Source: Isoetes taiwanensis (lineage: Eukaryota; Streptophyta; Lycopodiopsida; Isoetales; Isoetaceae). From it: a DNA stretch of 64,000 nt. The position numbers and the translations under genes were made by a program. The stretch is taken from positions 956,462-1,020,461 of the forward strand of contig JAJEKV010000155.1 of assembly GCA_021234155.1 (NCBI GenBank), read 5' to 3'. Positions 48,336 through 59,489 of this stretch are shown piece by piece (within the stretch, counting starts at the first letter, position 1; each line of letters starts with the position of its first letter). The notes beneath the pieces were generated by a model. The model did no database searches. It worked only from the letters and a program-made list of their open reading frames with translations, and was not told the origin of the DNA.

Positions 48336-50950
48336 TTTTAATGTCCACGAGGAGACCAATAGATGCGTGGGACCCACTGATGGGCTAGTCTGATCATTAC
48401 TACTAGGATTAAAAACCCCACCTTTCGAAAGGTTGCGAGGAAAAACGCTGCGATGATGATGACAATGAATTAATGACTATTGAGGGCTGCCGGTAATTGC
48501 GGTGGTATCAGAACTTTTACAGAGTATGTATAATGCCGTCATGCCCACGGGTGTGCTCGAGAAGTTGTGTTGTGGAATGCGGTCACTGGGTCAAAGAGAA
48601 ATGATTACAGGACTATCTCAGCGGAACCTTTCGAGGAAGAATATGACTTTCATCTTGAACAGCGGCAGGAGGCACATGGTCACCGCTTCGCGGCAATTCG
48701 CGGCCCGCTCCATCTGTCTCAATCCCGAAATTGCTTTGTGTGGGACCGGTCGCGGAGTGATGCAATAGCACAAACTTGTTCTGAATGATAGAAGCGAAAA
48801 CAAATAAAATTTGGGGCCGCACGAATTGCGGGATGGGATTGTAATGCATGATACTGGCTGGCCGGTTTCCACTTGGGCCAAAGCGTGTCCCATATCTTTT
48901 GAGAGCGACCATTGAATATTGTTGCAAAAGCTGGGTCCGAACTATGGCATGAGGCGGTCTCACGGTTGCGTTGAAATAGAACCATAGTGCAATGCTCTTT
49001 CAACTTATCGTTTGTAAGCGGCAGAGGAGTTGACCATGGCGGAAGTCAAAGAGCAGGATACTAACATCATCCGCATTGGTGCACCTTGCCCACGGTCTCA
49101 GATGGAGACCGGCTTCATGGCGGGAATGTTGAAGAGGCAGCACATCTCTTGTAAAGAATAGCATAGAACGCAGATTTGAACGCTCAGAAGTACATGAGGA
49201 AGAAAAGACTTTGCACGCTCCAAACTCTCCCAACGCTACTTGTGGGGCCCCGAACCATCTGATGCGCCAGTGCTACAAAGCACAGAAACAAGTCTGACTT
49301 TTCATGGCCAGCCCAGTATTCTGCGAAAATAATGAATTGTTTTGCATTGCGCCGAGCTCTGCAAAATACTGAGCCGCAGCTTATTGCTGTTTGAAGGTAC
49401 GACTACAGGCCGGGTTTCCGCGCAGCTACGCTCTAACTTCAACTTGCTTACGGTATGCGCGGAACCGCCGTGGGAACATTGGCAAAATGAACTACCGCTT
49501 GTTGCTTGCGATTAACAAGGACGCATGTTCTCTGGCAAAATGCGAGCATAGCATCTAATGCTTTGCATACCCATTGCCGATATTGCGGGAAGTGAAACAT
49601 CATCAAACTACATAGTTGCCTAATGATATAGTGTGCCAAATGTGGACCTCGCGTAGCGAGGGATTATCAAGCCATTCTTCAATTGATCAATGTACAAGCC
49701 AAAGAGTGTAGGAGATAAAAAGGGGCTGTGAACTCCAATATTGCTGATGGTGAAAAAGAAAGTAGAAGTGCGCTTGGTTTACCTGCTTATACAAAATGAG
49801 AAAAAGTGATGTCTGGGGCGCAAGCTCATTATTGCCTCAGGAGGTCAAAAGAATTGTTCTTAATTATATCAATTAATATTTATCAAATTATTTTAATTTG
49901 TGTACTGTTTTTTATTTGCGATTCATTGGCTTTCTTTTTGGGATCCCACTTCTCATGAACGCGCCTCCACAGAGGAGGATATTTAAGGGGCGCAGCGTGG
50001 CTAATGGGAAAAGCGGTGACCTCGATGTCTGGTAGGTTATTCAAATGAAGGCGGTGGTGGATGCTGCTTGCTGTTCCATGAGCATTGCGGAAGGTTTCCC
50101 GGAACAATGGACCACCAGGGGTTGTTCCCATTCGCGGACGACCCACACCTTTGTCCGGAATATTTGTTATGCGAAGACGATCATGAAATGGAGTTATTTG
50201 CCAAAGCTGGGTGGCATTCTCGGCGGTGGCCATTTGGGTAGGCGGCCGATGTCGAGCCCTCACCTGGCGAGGTTTTAGACGCCACTCAGCGATTGACCTT
50301 ATTTTTGCTTTAGCGGGCCTTACGATTGAGAAATACGGTAGACCATCGGTAGGACTTGTATTAGCGCTGTGTGAACCAGCGAAGGCGCGGTATAGTTCCA
50401 GAGAGCTATGGGTGAAGCTGCGTCGGGCTGCAGCTGCACGTGCGATACATATAAATTTGTATGAGAGTTGTTTGGCAGGGATCACGGTGACGGACCAAAC
50501 GCGTGCCCGGTAGTATCGAGGAATCGAAGGGCTGCCCCTCTCCCCAACTTTTGGCCTCTACGTGCGTCGGTTAGAGCCGCTACTGAGCATGGGGGAATAA
50601 TACGACTTTTGCACCCAGGTCATTAAGCCGGTAATCATCGCGGGCCGATGTTGACCTTCACGGCCCACCCGAAGCTATCACGGTCTGGCATCACGGATTT
50701 TAGACACGATACATCCGATTCTGGAACATCGCGGCGTGGGCCCCGAACGAAATTTCTCACTCTCTTCCACCACCCAACCTCCTGCACTCACATATCGGGG
50801 CCGACTGGAGGTCAGCCCTACAAAACACAAGTGGAATTCCCCTCCCTCGCTTCTTTGTTGGGGAGGAAACCATCGGCTTCTGGTGGCCAGTGGAAAGCGC
50901 TTTATACCATCGCAGAACAAAGTCCTGACCGAGTTCGCGATTGGGGCCGC
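48300..50950. other. GC-richer, unclassified DNA next to the junction
   Basis: Many short frames exist on both strands, the longest being the minus frame 50485-49883 (200 codons), but no domain is recognised. At 48503-48514 the string TGGTATCAGAAC differs at one base from the plant retrotransposon primer-binding sequence complementary to initiator tRNA-Met. The part upstream could therefore be LTR-like and the rest a decayed gag region. No integrase, protease or reverse-transcriptase motif was found, so this is only a suggestion. No flagellar or chemotaxis motif was found here either. Confidence 0.35.
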
Positions 50951-51030
50951 CGATCCCTGTTCACGGTCAGCTAACACTGCGTTTAATGTCGGTTGCTGTT
51001 TAACGACTTTCCGGTTTTCCGTCCAAGCCG
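50900..51030. other. Plant-bacterium junction
   Basis: Right of about 51000 the minus strand encodes the chemoreceptor PAS block (IFGLDGKP at about 51020-51050). Left of about 50950 the expected continuation of the receptor, ending in its signalling hairpin, is absent, and nothing bacterial was recognised. A short string that could read ATDI sits around 50990. The breakpoint is therefore within roughly this interval. Confidence 0.6.
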
Positions 51031-52100
51031 AAAATCGGGTTATAAAGGCTTGCAACCACAAATGGCATGCTTTACCTTGTTTGTCATAGCGGTGATAAAC
51101 ACCTGCATCGAATTCGCCACGGTTTAACTTACGGCCCAAAATCTTTGTATGGCTGGCTTTAAAACGGCATCACTGACGAACAAACAGTGGTGTTTCCTTG
51201 TAGATCTTCCTTATCGATAGCCGGTCACAGCAAATTTTTGCTCGCAGCACTTGTCCTCCAACCCCAAATTCGGCGGGCTGCGGGGATTTGTTGATAATTT
51301 GATTTGTCCTTGACCGTCAAGCTCCACGCTTTTCTGCGTGCAGAAGGATGGAATTTTTTGACTTTGATCAGTTTAATGGTCAGCGTCGGCTTGTCGCGCA
51401 TAGCTGGGTAGACAAGTGTCATTACCATGCGAGCTGCGGCTTTTCTGTTTTAACGCTTTCACCCTGGACAACTTTTCCGGAACTGTTTTGTGACTACTGA
51501 CTTTGCGCATAACTTGGCTTTAGGAGGTAATCGAGATGTTTACCTATCACCTCTTCTCGGCTATTCCGGCGGTGCGCAAATGAATTGTTGAAATCGAGCA
51601 CAATGCCTTTCAGGTCACACTCCATCCTTAATGGTGATTCATGGCCTCGTCTTCATTCTGTAAAACCATGGCACGCTGCTTTTCGGCAGTAATAATATCT
51701 GTCAGGTAGCCACGACTTTTTAGCGGTTCGCCATCATGCATGACGGGCGCATAATGGCGCGGAACCAGGTGTCGCGCGTGCTACGCCCTTTGAATGCACC
51801 CGACTGGGACTTGCCGGAATACCGCGAGCACTTTCCGAGAACTGCTCATTCAGGTATTTTGCAGAAGTCTGCGCGGTAACAATACGCGATGATGCTGCCC
51901 AACCACCGTGCGCTATAACCCAATGATTATGGGTACCATTCACATGTTGAATATCCCCATTGGCGAAAGCTCAACAATGGCTCTAGCCTTATCGATTTCC
52001 GCTTTCAGCGCGCCAAATTCGCGACTTCCATGCAGAATATGTTGATACTTTTGTACAGAAGCCAGTTATTGATACGATTTGTTGAAAACATAATGTCCCC
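50970..52100 (-). pseudogene. Multi-PAS methyl-accepting chemotaxis protein, N-terminal part
   Basis: Minus-strand pieces in order: LKAEIDKARAIVEL (51990), the PAS block with LNEQFSESARG (51840), GIVLDFNNSFA and SREEVIGKHLDYLLKPSYAQ (second PAS, 51620-51490), then KLNRGEFDAGVYHRYDKQGK with WLQA and IFGLDGKP (51130-51020). These are the repeating PAS blocks of soluble or membrane receptors of the Aer-2 kind, which sense redox or ligands and control CheA. The methyl-accepting coiled-coil with its signalling tip should follow, but is missing at the junction. Frames change about every 50-100 bases. It lies just downstream of cheW in the same orientation. Confidence 0.75.
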
Positions 52101-52199
52101 TTGCAAAAGGTATTTCTCGTGAGAAATTTTGCGATTTTTGTTTCGCGTGCCATTCGCTTTTAAAATATGTATTTGTGAATGGCTGGTCATCGCTGGGCT

Positions 52200-52689
52200 C
52201 CATGCCACGTCACTGGTCGCATCAGTTTTTTTTTTCAATGTCGACGGGGACCAGCATTCCTGCTCTATGGTTGCCAGACCAGCAGTGAAAGCACTTGGTA
52301 TCGTCATGTGACGGGGAAGGTACTTCGCTTGCAGATGCTCTCACTTTTTGCGGGTTCACGTACATCCGACCCCATCAACCACAATGCCCACGATTACGAC
52401 CGCCAGATTTCAGGATGATCACCACGGTAAACTCGTTATAATCACGACCTTGCTTTGGGTTGAATTTGCGCAGGTCAGCGTTCGGCTTTTGATCTTACCG
52501 CTTTAATTGTCCCCCTTTGATAAGGCAGGCATGGCGGCAATCACGAGGTCACGGCGGCGACAACCCTCTTACGCGCGGAATTTCAATGCCGTGCTGTTCA
52601 TTGCCCAGTACAAAAGTGAGATATTCACCGGCCGCCACCGGTTGCTGAAGCACGCATTGTCTGGATGTTGCTCCGACAGTCGTTGTCAT
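52200..52689 (-). pseudogene. cheW: CheW coupling protein, frame-shifted
   Basis: The minus frame from the ATG at 52689 gives MTTTVGATS and, after a shift, AGEYLTFVLGNEQHGIEIPR, the standard start of CheW. KFNPKQ and EFTVVIIL (about 52480-52410), the VNPQKVRASASEVPSPS-like stretch, and MLVPVDIEK (about 52270-52240) follow in order. CheW links chemoreceptors to the kinase CheA in signalling arrays. A good ribosome-binding sequence, AAGGAG, lies upstream on the minus strand (52698-52703). The frame is broken several times, so no intact protein can be made from this text. Confidence 0.85.
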
Positions 52690-52764
52690 TGCATGGCGCT
52701 CCTTATGCATTGATAACTGGTTATCTAGGTTTGAACTGGTTACGGGCAAAGGCCAGCCCGCCAG

Positions 52765-54903
52765 TGACGTGTTGGTGGTTGCCCCATTTGCGTGATGGCT
52801 GGCACATCAGAATCAATGCAACGACCGTCGCCCATGATGTTGCGCCGGACACACACCGGGATAACGAAGTTGGTTTCAAGATGCTGATGCCACTTGCTGC
52901 TGGCGTAGGCGGTGCTCATTAAGGCGATTTTTGCTGTCACGGTTAGAATCAACAACACACCGTCGGTACAGGGCTGGTAATGTCAGTTGGATGGATTAAA
53001 ACAATGCATGCAACGCGATGATTGTGAATATTCGCCACGCGTGGACCGTAATATCGCCGGTGACTGTTTCAGGTCTGGCGCGTGGTTGCAAGGTTTCCAC
53101 AATCAGGTTGAGCGGAACCACATACGCTATTGCCCAGTGGAACAGACATACCATCCGTCGCCGAATGTGGCGGCAGTGAAATAAGAATGGTAGTGCCGTA
53201 TCCCAGAACCGAACAGATCGATATTGCCACCCATGGCGGTAATATTCCGTTTACAACGCGTCCCACCCGCTTGGTATCCGTTCACCACTTCAGCGGTGGA
53301 ATCCGGTGCAAAATCAGGCTTTATAGCTTCGCTGTCAATCGTAATGCTTCGCTAACGTTCCAGGCCGTTGGAAAGTGCCTTGGCCAGGATTTGTAACAAT
53401 TCAGACGCACCATCATCGGTATTTCAGTGCGATACTGCCGCCTTTGTGCGCGAAGCGGCATTCGGCACCATTCGGACGCGATGTCGGGCTTACGGACTTC
53501 AGGTTTTCGTGCGTGGTCCACGCTGTACACGTACCAAGTGGGTCAGCGGATCGACAATACGCTCAATCGAACTCTTGTCTAATAATTCAGTCATGCTTCA
53601 AAACCTGACGAACTCCACCCAACGGCGGCGGTCATGCATGCGCGGAAAGCGTGAGAATACGCAATCCATCGGCATCATGCGGATGGTATGACTCGGGTAT
53701 TTGTGTCAATTGGCTGGTGGATTGAATCAGCCAATGCTGATTCACCTGGGTTGATCAATTGGTCGACTTTCCAACGCCTACACGGATGTTTTGCTCTGGC
53801 ATTCTGTGCAGGTTTGTCTGTTCCGCGACGCTGCTGTGAGCGACGATCATCTGAAAGCAGCAGGAGTTGCAGCCGGAGTTGCCACGGCGGTTGCAGCAGG
53901 CCGTAGCAACGATTGGCATCTCGCTGCGCGGCGGGCTTATCAGGAGGCTCATCACCAATCAGTTGCGCTTTAGGCGCATCCAGGATGCAGGACAAATGGG
54001 GCAAAAGCATAGCCATCCTCTTGCGATCTTTACCATCATCAGAGAACAGGCCATTAGCCATTTCTTCAACCACGGCAATTTGCCGCCTGGGCTTACTGCC
54101 TCAGCGGCTTTGACTTCAGGACTCGCGGTAGTCGTGGCAATCGGCTCATCATCAAATAAGCCATGCCAAGATCTTCTTCAGCCGCTGCCCTTTTCGACTA
54201 CTGGCGCAGGTCCAGCAACGACCTCTTCAACGGAGGTTTTGGCACGGCTTCGTGAATCACAGAGTTGATTAGGATCACGATAAGCGAGCAGATGGACACA
54301 ATGTCATCGGAACGTAAGAATCAGTTTTAACCAATAAGGCATGGGCCTTGTTTTTCGCGTTGATACGCGGCTTTACCCAACAGTATCGTAAAGGTTGGTC
54401 AGGTCGCTCTGTGATGACTTCAGACGAAGCGACATCATGGTGAAGACCTTTGGCTTTCAGCATCCATTGAAACCTATCACCGGTTTTTGCTCTGCCACCT
54501 GCAATACTGGGATCAGGCTTGGGCATTCCGTCGGCGGATGCCAGCGATTTCGGCGCCTTCTGACAGTGATTTCAACATCATGGACTTTATCTACTGACCT
54601 GTTCAGCATTCACTGTACTGCCATGGCGATGACGCTCCGTTTGCATCTTTGGCGTCGCTATCTTTGCAGCCGCCAGGAAAGCATCGACATGCTCATTGGT
54701 TAACGCCATTTCTGTTTGCGAATTTTATCGCTTGGTTCTAAAACATGGGCGTTTCTTTCCATAAAACCAAACACCCCTTTTAATGGAATTTGTGCAGCCC
54801 TAAAAATGGCGTTTAGTTGCTCAATGTAAAGTCGAGCATCAATGCCAGCAGCAGGCTACGGCCAATTCTTTAAACAATAAAACACCTCTTAAACGGCTCA
54901 TAT
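52765..54903 (-). pseudogene. cheA: CheA chemotaxis histidine kinase, frame-shifted
   Basis: Family landmarks occur in order on the minus strand. An Hpt region reads QLNAIF-like text and a run equivalent to RAAHSIKG near 54800-54770. An Ala-rich linker follows. The dimerisation helix reads VDQLINQ (about 53765). RMMPMD appears near 53670, IERIVDPLTHLVR-like text near 53560, a nucleotide-binding GTTILISLP near 53190, VPLNLIVETLQP near 53110, and the CheW-like end (HLETNFVIPV, IMGDGR, AITQMGQ) near 52880-52780. CheA autophosphorylates and passes phosphate to CheY. Its length matches a normal CheA, but it is split over many frames. Confidence 0.88.
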
Positions 54904-54909
54904 CGACAA

Positions 54910-55205
54910 TTTTCTCCTGTGTCTAAGCAGACAGAAGCGGCGTGCGCATAATCTTCTTTTGGGTACTTTGTCAAAGCGTTTTGGATCAAAAGGGCAGCCA
55001 GTAACCGACCGGCGGCTTTACCCTTGGCCTTCATTTCATCTGAAGACTCTGTGGTCAACATCAGAATAGGTACGCTTTTGATATGATGAAGCCAGGCCGC
55101 GAAGGTTGGTGATCAGTGTCAAGCCATCCATGACATGTTTTGATCCCGTCAGCACCAGTTCAACCGAACGTCGGAATCATCTACTGTTAATATTGTTTTC
55201 GCCAT
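54910..55205 (-). pseudogene. cheY: CheY response regulator, frame-shifted and internally shortened
   Basis: From the ATG at 55205 the minus strand reads MAKTILTVDDS, carrying the acidic pair that binds magnesium. Later text gives MDGL, and the frame 55061-54910 gives MLTTESSDEMKAKGKAAG, which includes the conserved Thr of the switch. The segment with the phosphorylated Asp is missing between these, so the middle of the gene is shortened. A Shine-Dalgarno AAGGAG precedes the ATG. Phospho-CheY binds the flagellar motor switch. The C-terminal text KVPKEDYAHAAS follows in another frame. Confidence 0.85.
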
Positions 55206-55309
55206 TTCACTCCTTATCGAATAATCTTGTTAACTTTGCCGTGACTAAAATAAATCTATATATCGCCAGTAGCCAGGTCTTGCTGATTCACCGACTTTTA
55301 AATTGCCAG

Positions 55310-55950
55310 TGAGATGCTGCTTTACCCTGATCAAAATTCTGTAGGTTTGAGTTGCAGGATAAATTTTGCTGCGTTTCTTCATGCTCATCTGCATCCATTG
55401 GAAACTGGTGGCTTGACAAACTCATGCAAGTTTGTAGCTGCACGGTTAATCGTGCGCTGCGACTGGTTGGTCATGTCCTGAAACTGCATGCCAGTCACTG
55501 CTGACTTCTGGCTATGCTTGTCTTGAAACACCTGCAATTTTGCTGCATCTTCCAGGCTACCGTTTTGCATCAGCCAACAGGCTCTAATGCTTTGCTGCTC
55601 AGTGAGTTGCGCATACACTTGCATAAAACTGTGACTGAGTTTTCAATCATAAACATAAAATGTGGTCTGTTGCAAATCAGTTTCAATCTCAAGCAAATGC
55701 CAGTCACCGTGCCAGGAAGATACGCACGGCTAGCAATTCTCTTAAGTTTATCGCGGGCGTGGCACTTTTTCTCTGGGTCCTATTCTCTTGCCTGATTTGT
55801 TTTGGTTTTCAGTAATTAGCAATAAACATGAAAGGGTTTTATTTCCTGGAGCATATCCCACTACCTGCTCTGCTCGCGCAGCATCCTGCAGCTTCTGCAA
55901 TGCATTTCCTGACTGGTCACCTTGCCGCAGAAACTTGTTCATTGTCTTTC
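55310..55950 (-). pseudogene. CheZ-like or related helical chemotaxis protein, frame-shifted
   Basis: The gene lies between motB and cheY on the same strand. Readable pieces are NALQKLQDAARAEQVVGY (about 55900-55850), ANKTLS, and a later QFQDMTNQSQRTINR (about 55480-55440). The first recalls the 'L..L.DA......V...TE.AANKTL' region, and the second the 'MAQDFQDLTGQ' region, of the CheY-P phosphatase CheZ. The match to the second is partial, and other helical chemotaxis proteins have similar text, so CheZ is only the best guess. Confidence 0.5.
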
Positions 55951-55959
55951 AACACATGC

Positions 55960-56775
55960 TTGCTCAGCCTGCTTTATTCATGACAAATCAAGCTGATGCG
56001 GCGATTAATTGGGTTAAACGGGTTTTGCGTGGTCCATTAAAATGAACCCCAACAACAACCCGCATCAGTTTGCTCTCTCATCCATGCCGCCTGAAATCAG
56101 CTTCCCCGCCGCGAAGCATTGAAACGATCGGCGGACAGCTCAGTTACTGTAGCCACGTGCTCACCGTTTTACGCCATGGCGTGGCATCGGTATCGCTGGA
56201 CAAGCTGATTTTAAAACCACCCCGTTGAGCGTTTTGCCTATTTCATGCGGAATCTGCTTTGCATAAGGCTGTAGCTCGGCATTTTACATGGGCCGGTTTT
56301 GTTCATCAATGATCTGAATGCGCAAGCCTTGCTGGTAATATCAATTTTCAATTGGGACTTAACTGCTTTGGGGTTAGTTTTTTCCTCAATTGCGTCTTCA
56401 ATCTTTGCTTTCAAGCCTGGAACTTTTTCAGGCTTTCAGAATCTCTTCCAGCATCGTCGATTTTGACCGTTTTGAAGTTTGCGCTCACAATCCTGTTTCA
56501 CCTGCCGCCTTTTTTTGAATTTTATCGTGCCGGTATTTTTCAGAGCGGAATCCTCTGCCCACAGGCCCATCAACTTACCATGTGGCGGGTTTTGGAAATA
56601 TTCTGCAATGCCTCTTTTGCGCCTTGGACGTAGAACCCAATAGCCACATCCGGCGAAAACGCCATCATGGCCGTGTCCACAAAAGTCTGCGTAAGCGGTT
56701 CCAGGCGCCGCCGTGATGGCCGCCACCGTTCTTGATTTTCTTAACAATAATTGGCGCGATACGTTCTTCAGCCAT
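55960..56775 (-). pseudogene. motB: Flagellar motor stator protein MotB, frame-shifted
   Basis: Starting at the ATG at 56775: MAEERIAPIIVKKIKNGGGH, HHGGAW and then, in another frame, AYADF (the membrane helix with the proton-binding Asp). GIAEYFQNPPHGKLMGLW follows. Further on are GLRIQIIDEQNRPM, AELQPYAKQI, and the OmpA-like peptidoglycan-binding end (ELISGGMDE, NRRIS). MotB anchors the stator to the cell wall and conducts protons with MotA. Order and extent are complete. Frames are not. Confidence 0.9.
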
Positions 56776-56804
56776 GATGTTCTCCCGGCAGGTGATCCAT
56801 AGTT

Positions 56805-57640
56805 GATTATTTGAACAGCCTGTTTCCGTGCTCTTCAGGCTCGCTAAAGAAAGCCGGGACATCGGTGGCATACAATACTTTGAAATTACGAGCTCACGAC
56901 CACCGATCGGAGAATATCGTTTAAGCTGTTAATAACACCACCTTGACCGTTTGGCTTTTCAGACTCTTCAGCTTTTGCTCCAGCAGGCGGTCCAACAAAA
57001 CCATAAGCCAGCAAAGAATACCAGGAAAGTCCCCACCAGCGCGTGCGCAGTAAGGATACCAGTTCGGCGGGAGGCAAAGCGTTTTCCATGGTGTGTACGC
57101 CCCATTTTCGCCACATTTTAAAAGGCTATCCTTTTCTTGGCAATACAATGCGCAGGCACATGACCTTCCATGGTTTTGGTTCGTTGTCTAGAATTTTCCA
57201 CCTGGAACGTATATTGCCCGACACCATCAAACGCAGATAATCGGTAATGAACCAACCAGATGATGGTCATGCAAAATGTTGGGATATTTACCGAACAGCG
57301 CGCTGGACTCCAGGGTCTTCCGTGCTTTTCAATCGACATCAAACCATCCTTGCGGATTTGGTCAGTATCTCCAATTAAACCAACAGGTCAATAGCCAGAG
57401 CTGCTTGTTGTTATGTTGGAACCGCAAGTGGGCAATGCTGGCTTTGATCGCTACTGTCGTTACCACGATGGCGAGCAAAGAGCGCAAAATAATGTCACTT
57501 CCAGCGTTGCCATAGGGCGCCCAAGTGGCCTGCCAGGGCGTATCCACCCGGAATACCGCATACCACGTAACCAATCGCGACACGGCGCTTTGCTCCTGGT
57601 AGCAATTCAAACTGTTGGATAGCATACCAGCAATCTGTTC
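56805..57640 (-). pseudogene. motA: Flagellar motor stator protein MotA, frame-shifted
   Basis: Minus-strand landmarks: IGYVV and ALAGHLGALWQ (about 57560-57510), MSIEKH (about 57330), a NILHD-like loop, EGHVPAHCIAK (about 57150), VHTMENALPPAELVSLL (about 57090), LLAYGFVGPPAG (about 57010), and KVLYATD at the end. These give the four membrane helices and the cytoplasmic loop of MotA in order. It is immediately upstream of motB, the usual operon arrangement. Confidence 0.9.
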
Positions 57641-57699
57641 AATTTTTCGAAGAAACAAAAGGATTTAGCCGCCCACTATTAAGTCTAGCGATAAAAACG

Positions 57700-58600
57700 A
57701 GAAAGAAACAGGCAGGCAGAAGCAACTTTGAAAAGACATCAATCTTGAAGAACAATGCGGTATACGTAGAGGAGTGGCGCATGTGCCAGGGTAAATAATA
57801 TTAACCAGCAGTCACGCACAACGGAAATTCAGAACTGATAAAGGCGGCTACGGGCATCGCGGCAGACTTTGTGCCAGACATCCATCATCACTGCTGGCGA
57901 GAGATGAGCCGACACAACATCCTGCACGGCAGGAGTAAGCTGAATTATGCGGTAAATCACCCAGCGTAAAGGTAACCGATGCACCGGAAAACGTTACTTT
58001 TTCTTTGTCAGCCTTGCGGCAAGGGGCAATTTCGATCCCGGATAACTACAATGCGGACGCTGTTGGCCAGGAATAAAGAAGTTTCGCCAGTCCACCCAAT
58101 ATCCCTTGCCTGGCGAATAGTCCTGCGCTTCCTGCTCAAACGGGTGATGCGCTGAACGCCAAAGTGGCAGGGAAAGGAGAAGGATAAAACAGAACGCGTG
58201 TTTGTGTACGGACCAATAGAGGGCAATGATGCAAAACCGCAAGATAAACTCCGAAGCGGGTAATGCCAGAAGTTTGCATGGGGTGACAGGAAGATGACGC
58301 TGAATCAGCTTTTTGGCGGATAGACGGACGCGTTGATGTAAGCTATTGCGTAATTCAAACGCAAATATGCTGTTGATCACCGCGGGAGAAACGCAAACAA
58401 TCAACAACACACTCAGTAACTGTAAATTACTTATCCATGGTTTTACAGGGCCAGCGCTGCCGAATTTCCGCGCAATAAGCTTTGACCCACCCCGGATATT
58501 ACTGGGCCGTATCATCCCGCAATGACAGTGATATAGACGCAGTTACCGACCAGCGAAACCACCTGGATGCTTTGCCGGGATGAACGTCATGGGGAACCAG
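57700..58600 (-). pseudogene. Unidentified region between flhC and motA
   Basis: The minus frame 58515-57994 is the longest open frame in the bacterial block (173 codons, with GKGYWVDWRNFFIPGQQRP near its end), but its hydrophobic text fits no family I know. Continuing in other frames, TPAVQDV-like text and MMDVWHKVCRDARSRLYQF end near 57840. Since flhC ends near 58625 and motA begins near 57640, a gene of some 250-300 codons probably sits here, perhaps a motility accessory gene. The frame may also be a chance result of deletions. Confidence 0.35.
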
Positions 58601-58624
58601 TTTGTAACTGAGTTCTTTCGCTTT

Positions 58625-59170
58625 CGTTTACCGGCGTGAGTACATGACCACGCACGTAATTCTGATTCAGGTCATAGGTATTGACGATGCATATTTGGCT
58701 TGCCACTGCTTAAAGCGACTTTAGTTTAGTCGTCAGCATTTGCTCAATAAAACGCACCAATGTCGAGCACAGTTAGTGACGCCTTACGGAAGCATAAACC
58801 ACTTGGACATCAGGGTTTTGTACCCGCAAACTGCTGCCACGAATGTATATGATGGTAAGCGAGGAATGCCATCCACCTGCATAGTCGACCATAAAACGGT
58901 AGATGTTGGCGAAAATAGAAGAGTGAATCGATGTTAGGCTGCCAGGTCAGAACCAATCTGTGAGAATGGCAACAGCACCTTTAGGTGGTGAAACACTTTC
59001 GATGCTGCGGTTTGATCAAACGTTCACGTGACAATGTGGTTTACGTTCCGGCATTTGGCGGGAAACAATTCAATCATTTGCATCGCGGAACCGGTTGTTC
59101 AGCTTCCACGTTTACTGCGCTTCGCTTTGAGTGAATTTTATCGTTCTTATCAATAAGATAAGATTTGGCA
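58625..59170 (-). pseudogene. flhC: Flagellar master regulator subunit FlhC, frame-shifted
   Basis: Landmarks on the minus strand are SRERLIK (about 59025), TWQPNIDS (about 58945), FANIYRFMVDYAG (about 58920-58885), VRFIEQMLTT (about 58750) and YDLNQNYVRGH then TPVNE (about 58680-58635). These match FlhC: the 'LSRERLLKLYKE' helix, 'TWQPNIHSSLF', and the C-terminal zinc region, where Cys residues have been lost to errors. FlhC with FlhD forms the FlhD4C2 activator that starts transcription of the flagellar regulon. Confidence 0.8.
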
Positions 59171-59179
59171 ACCGGTTAT

Positions 59180-59480
59180 ACAGTAATTCTGATGCTGCGG
59201 AACATCAACCTACGGTAATGTAAATTAATGCTTGCGCTGGATCTTTGGCACTGGTCAGCATACCGGGACTGCCTTCATATCATCAAACAAAGCGGGTAGC
59301 AAACGCGAAATACGATGGAAGTTTGATAATTGCGAAAGTTTGATTCCGGCAGCTGAGGCGGTCGCAATTTTGCCGGTGATCCCCAGACGAAAAATTGCGT
59401 GGCTTTTGTCGGCACGGTTAATTGTTGAGCGACATCAGGTAGTTCAAGTTTGGCATCTTTGATTTCAGCAGGTATTGTCT
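59180..59480 (-). pseudogene. flhD: Flagellar master regulator subunit FlhD, frame-shifted
   Basis: In order on the minus strand: AEIKDAKLELPDVAQQL-like text (about 59475-59425), KAT, FRLGI-like text, ITGKIAT (about 59375), KLSQLSNF, FDDMKAV and MLTSAKDP (about 59260), then ALIYIT. These track the small FlhD protein ('Y..LAQQLI..DKA.A.FRLGI....A.....LS..Q..KLA'). Position directly upstream of flhC supports it. It is the first gene of the minus-strand operon. Confidence 0.75.
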
Positions 59481-59489
59481 TTTGCGTAG

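Larger units (their letters stand above)
46250..49950. repeat. Large dispersed repeat, copy 2, interrupted
   Basis: Segments 46250-46720, about 47036-47240, about 48116-48300 and about 49790-49950 match, in order, parts of the 28.1-32.5 kb region. The copy is broken by a block with TATTC units (about 46780-47035), an AT-rich insert (47240-48115), and about 1.5 kb of unrelated GC-richer sequence (48300-49790). The last matching string, near 49860-49945, is the rightmost sequence in the window that is clearly shared with the plant-like part. Confidence 0.6.

Noticed and set aside
49883-50485. 200-codon minus frame near the junction, first thought to be the chemoreceptor signalling domain
   Set aside because: No part reads like the conserved signalling tip, and its first bases match the plant repeat at 32.4 kb.
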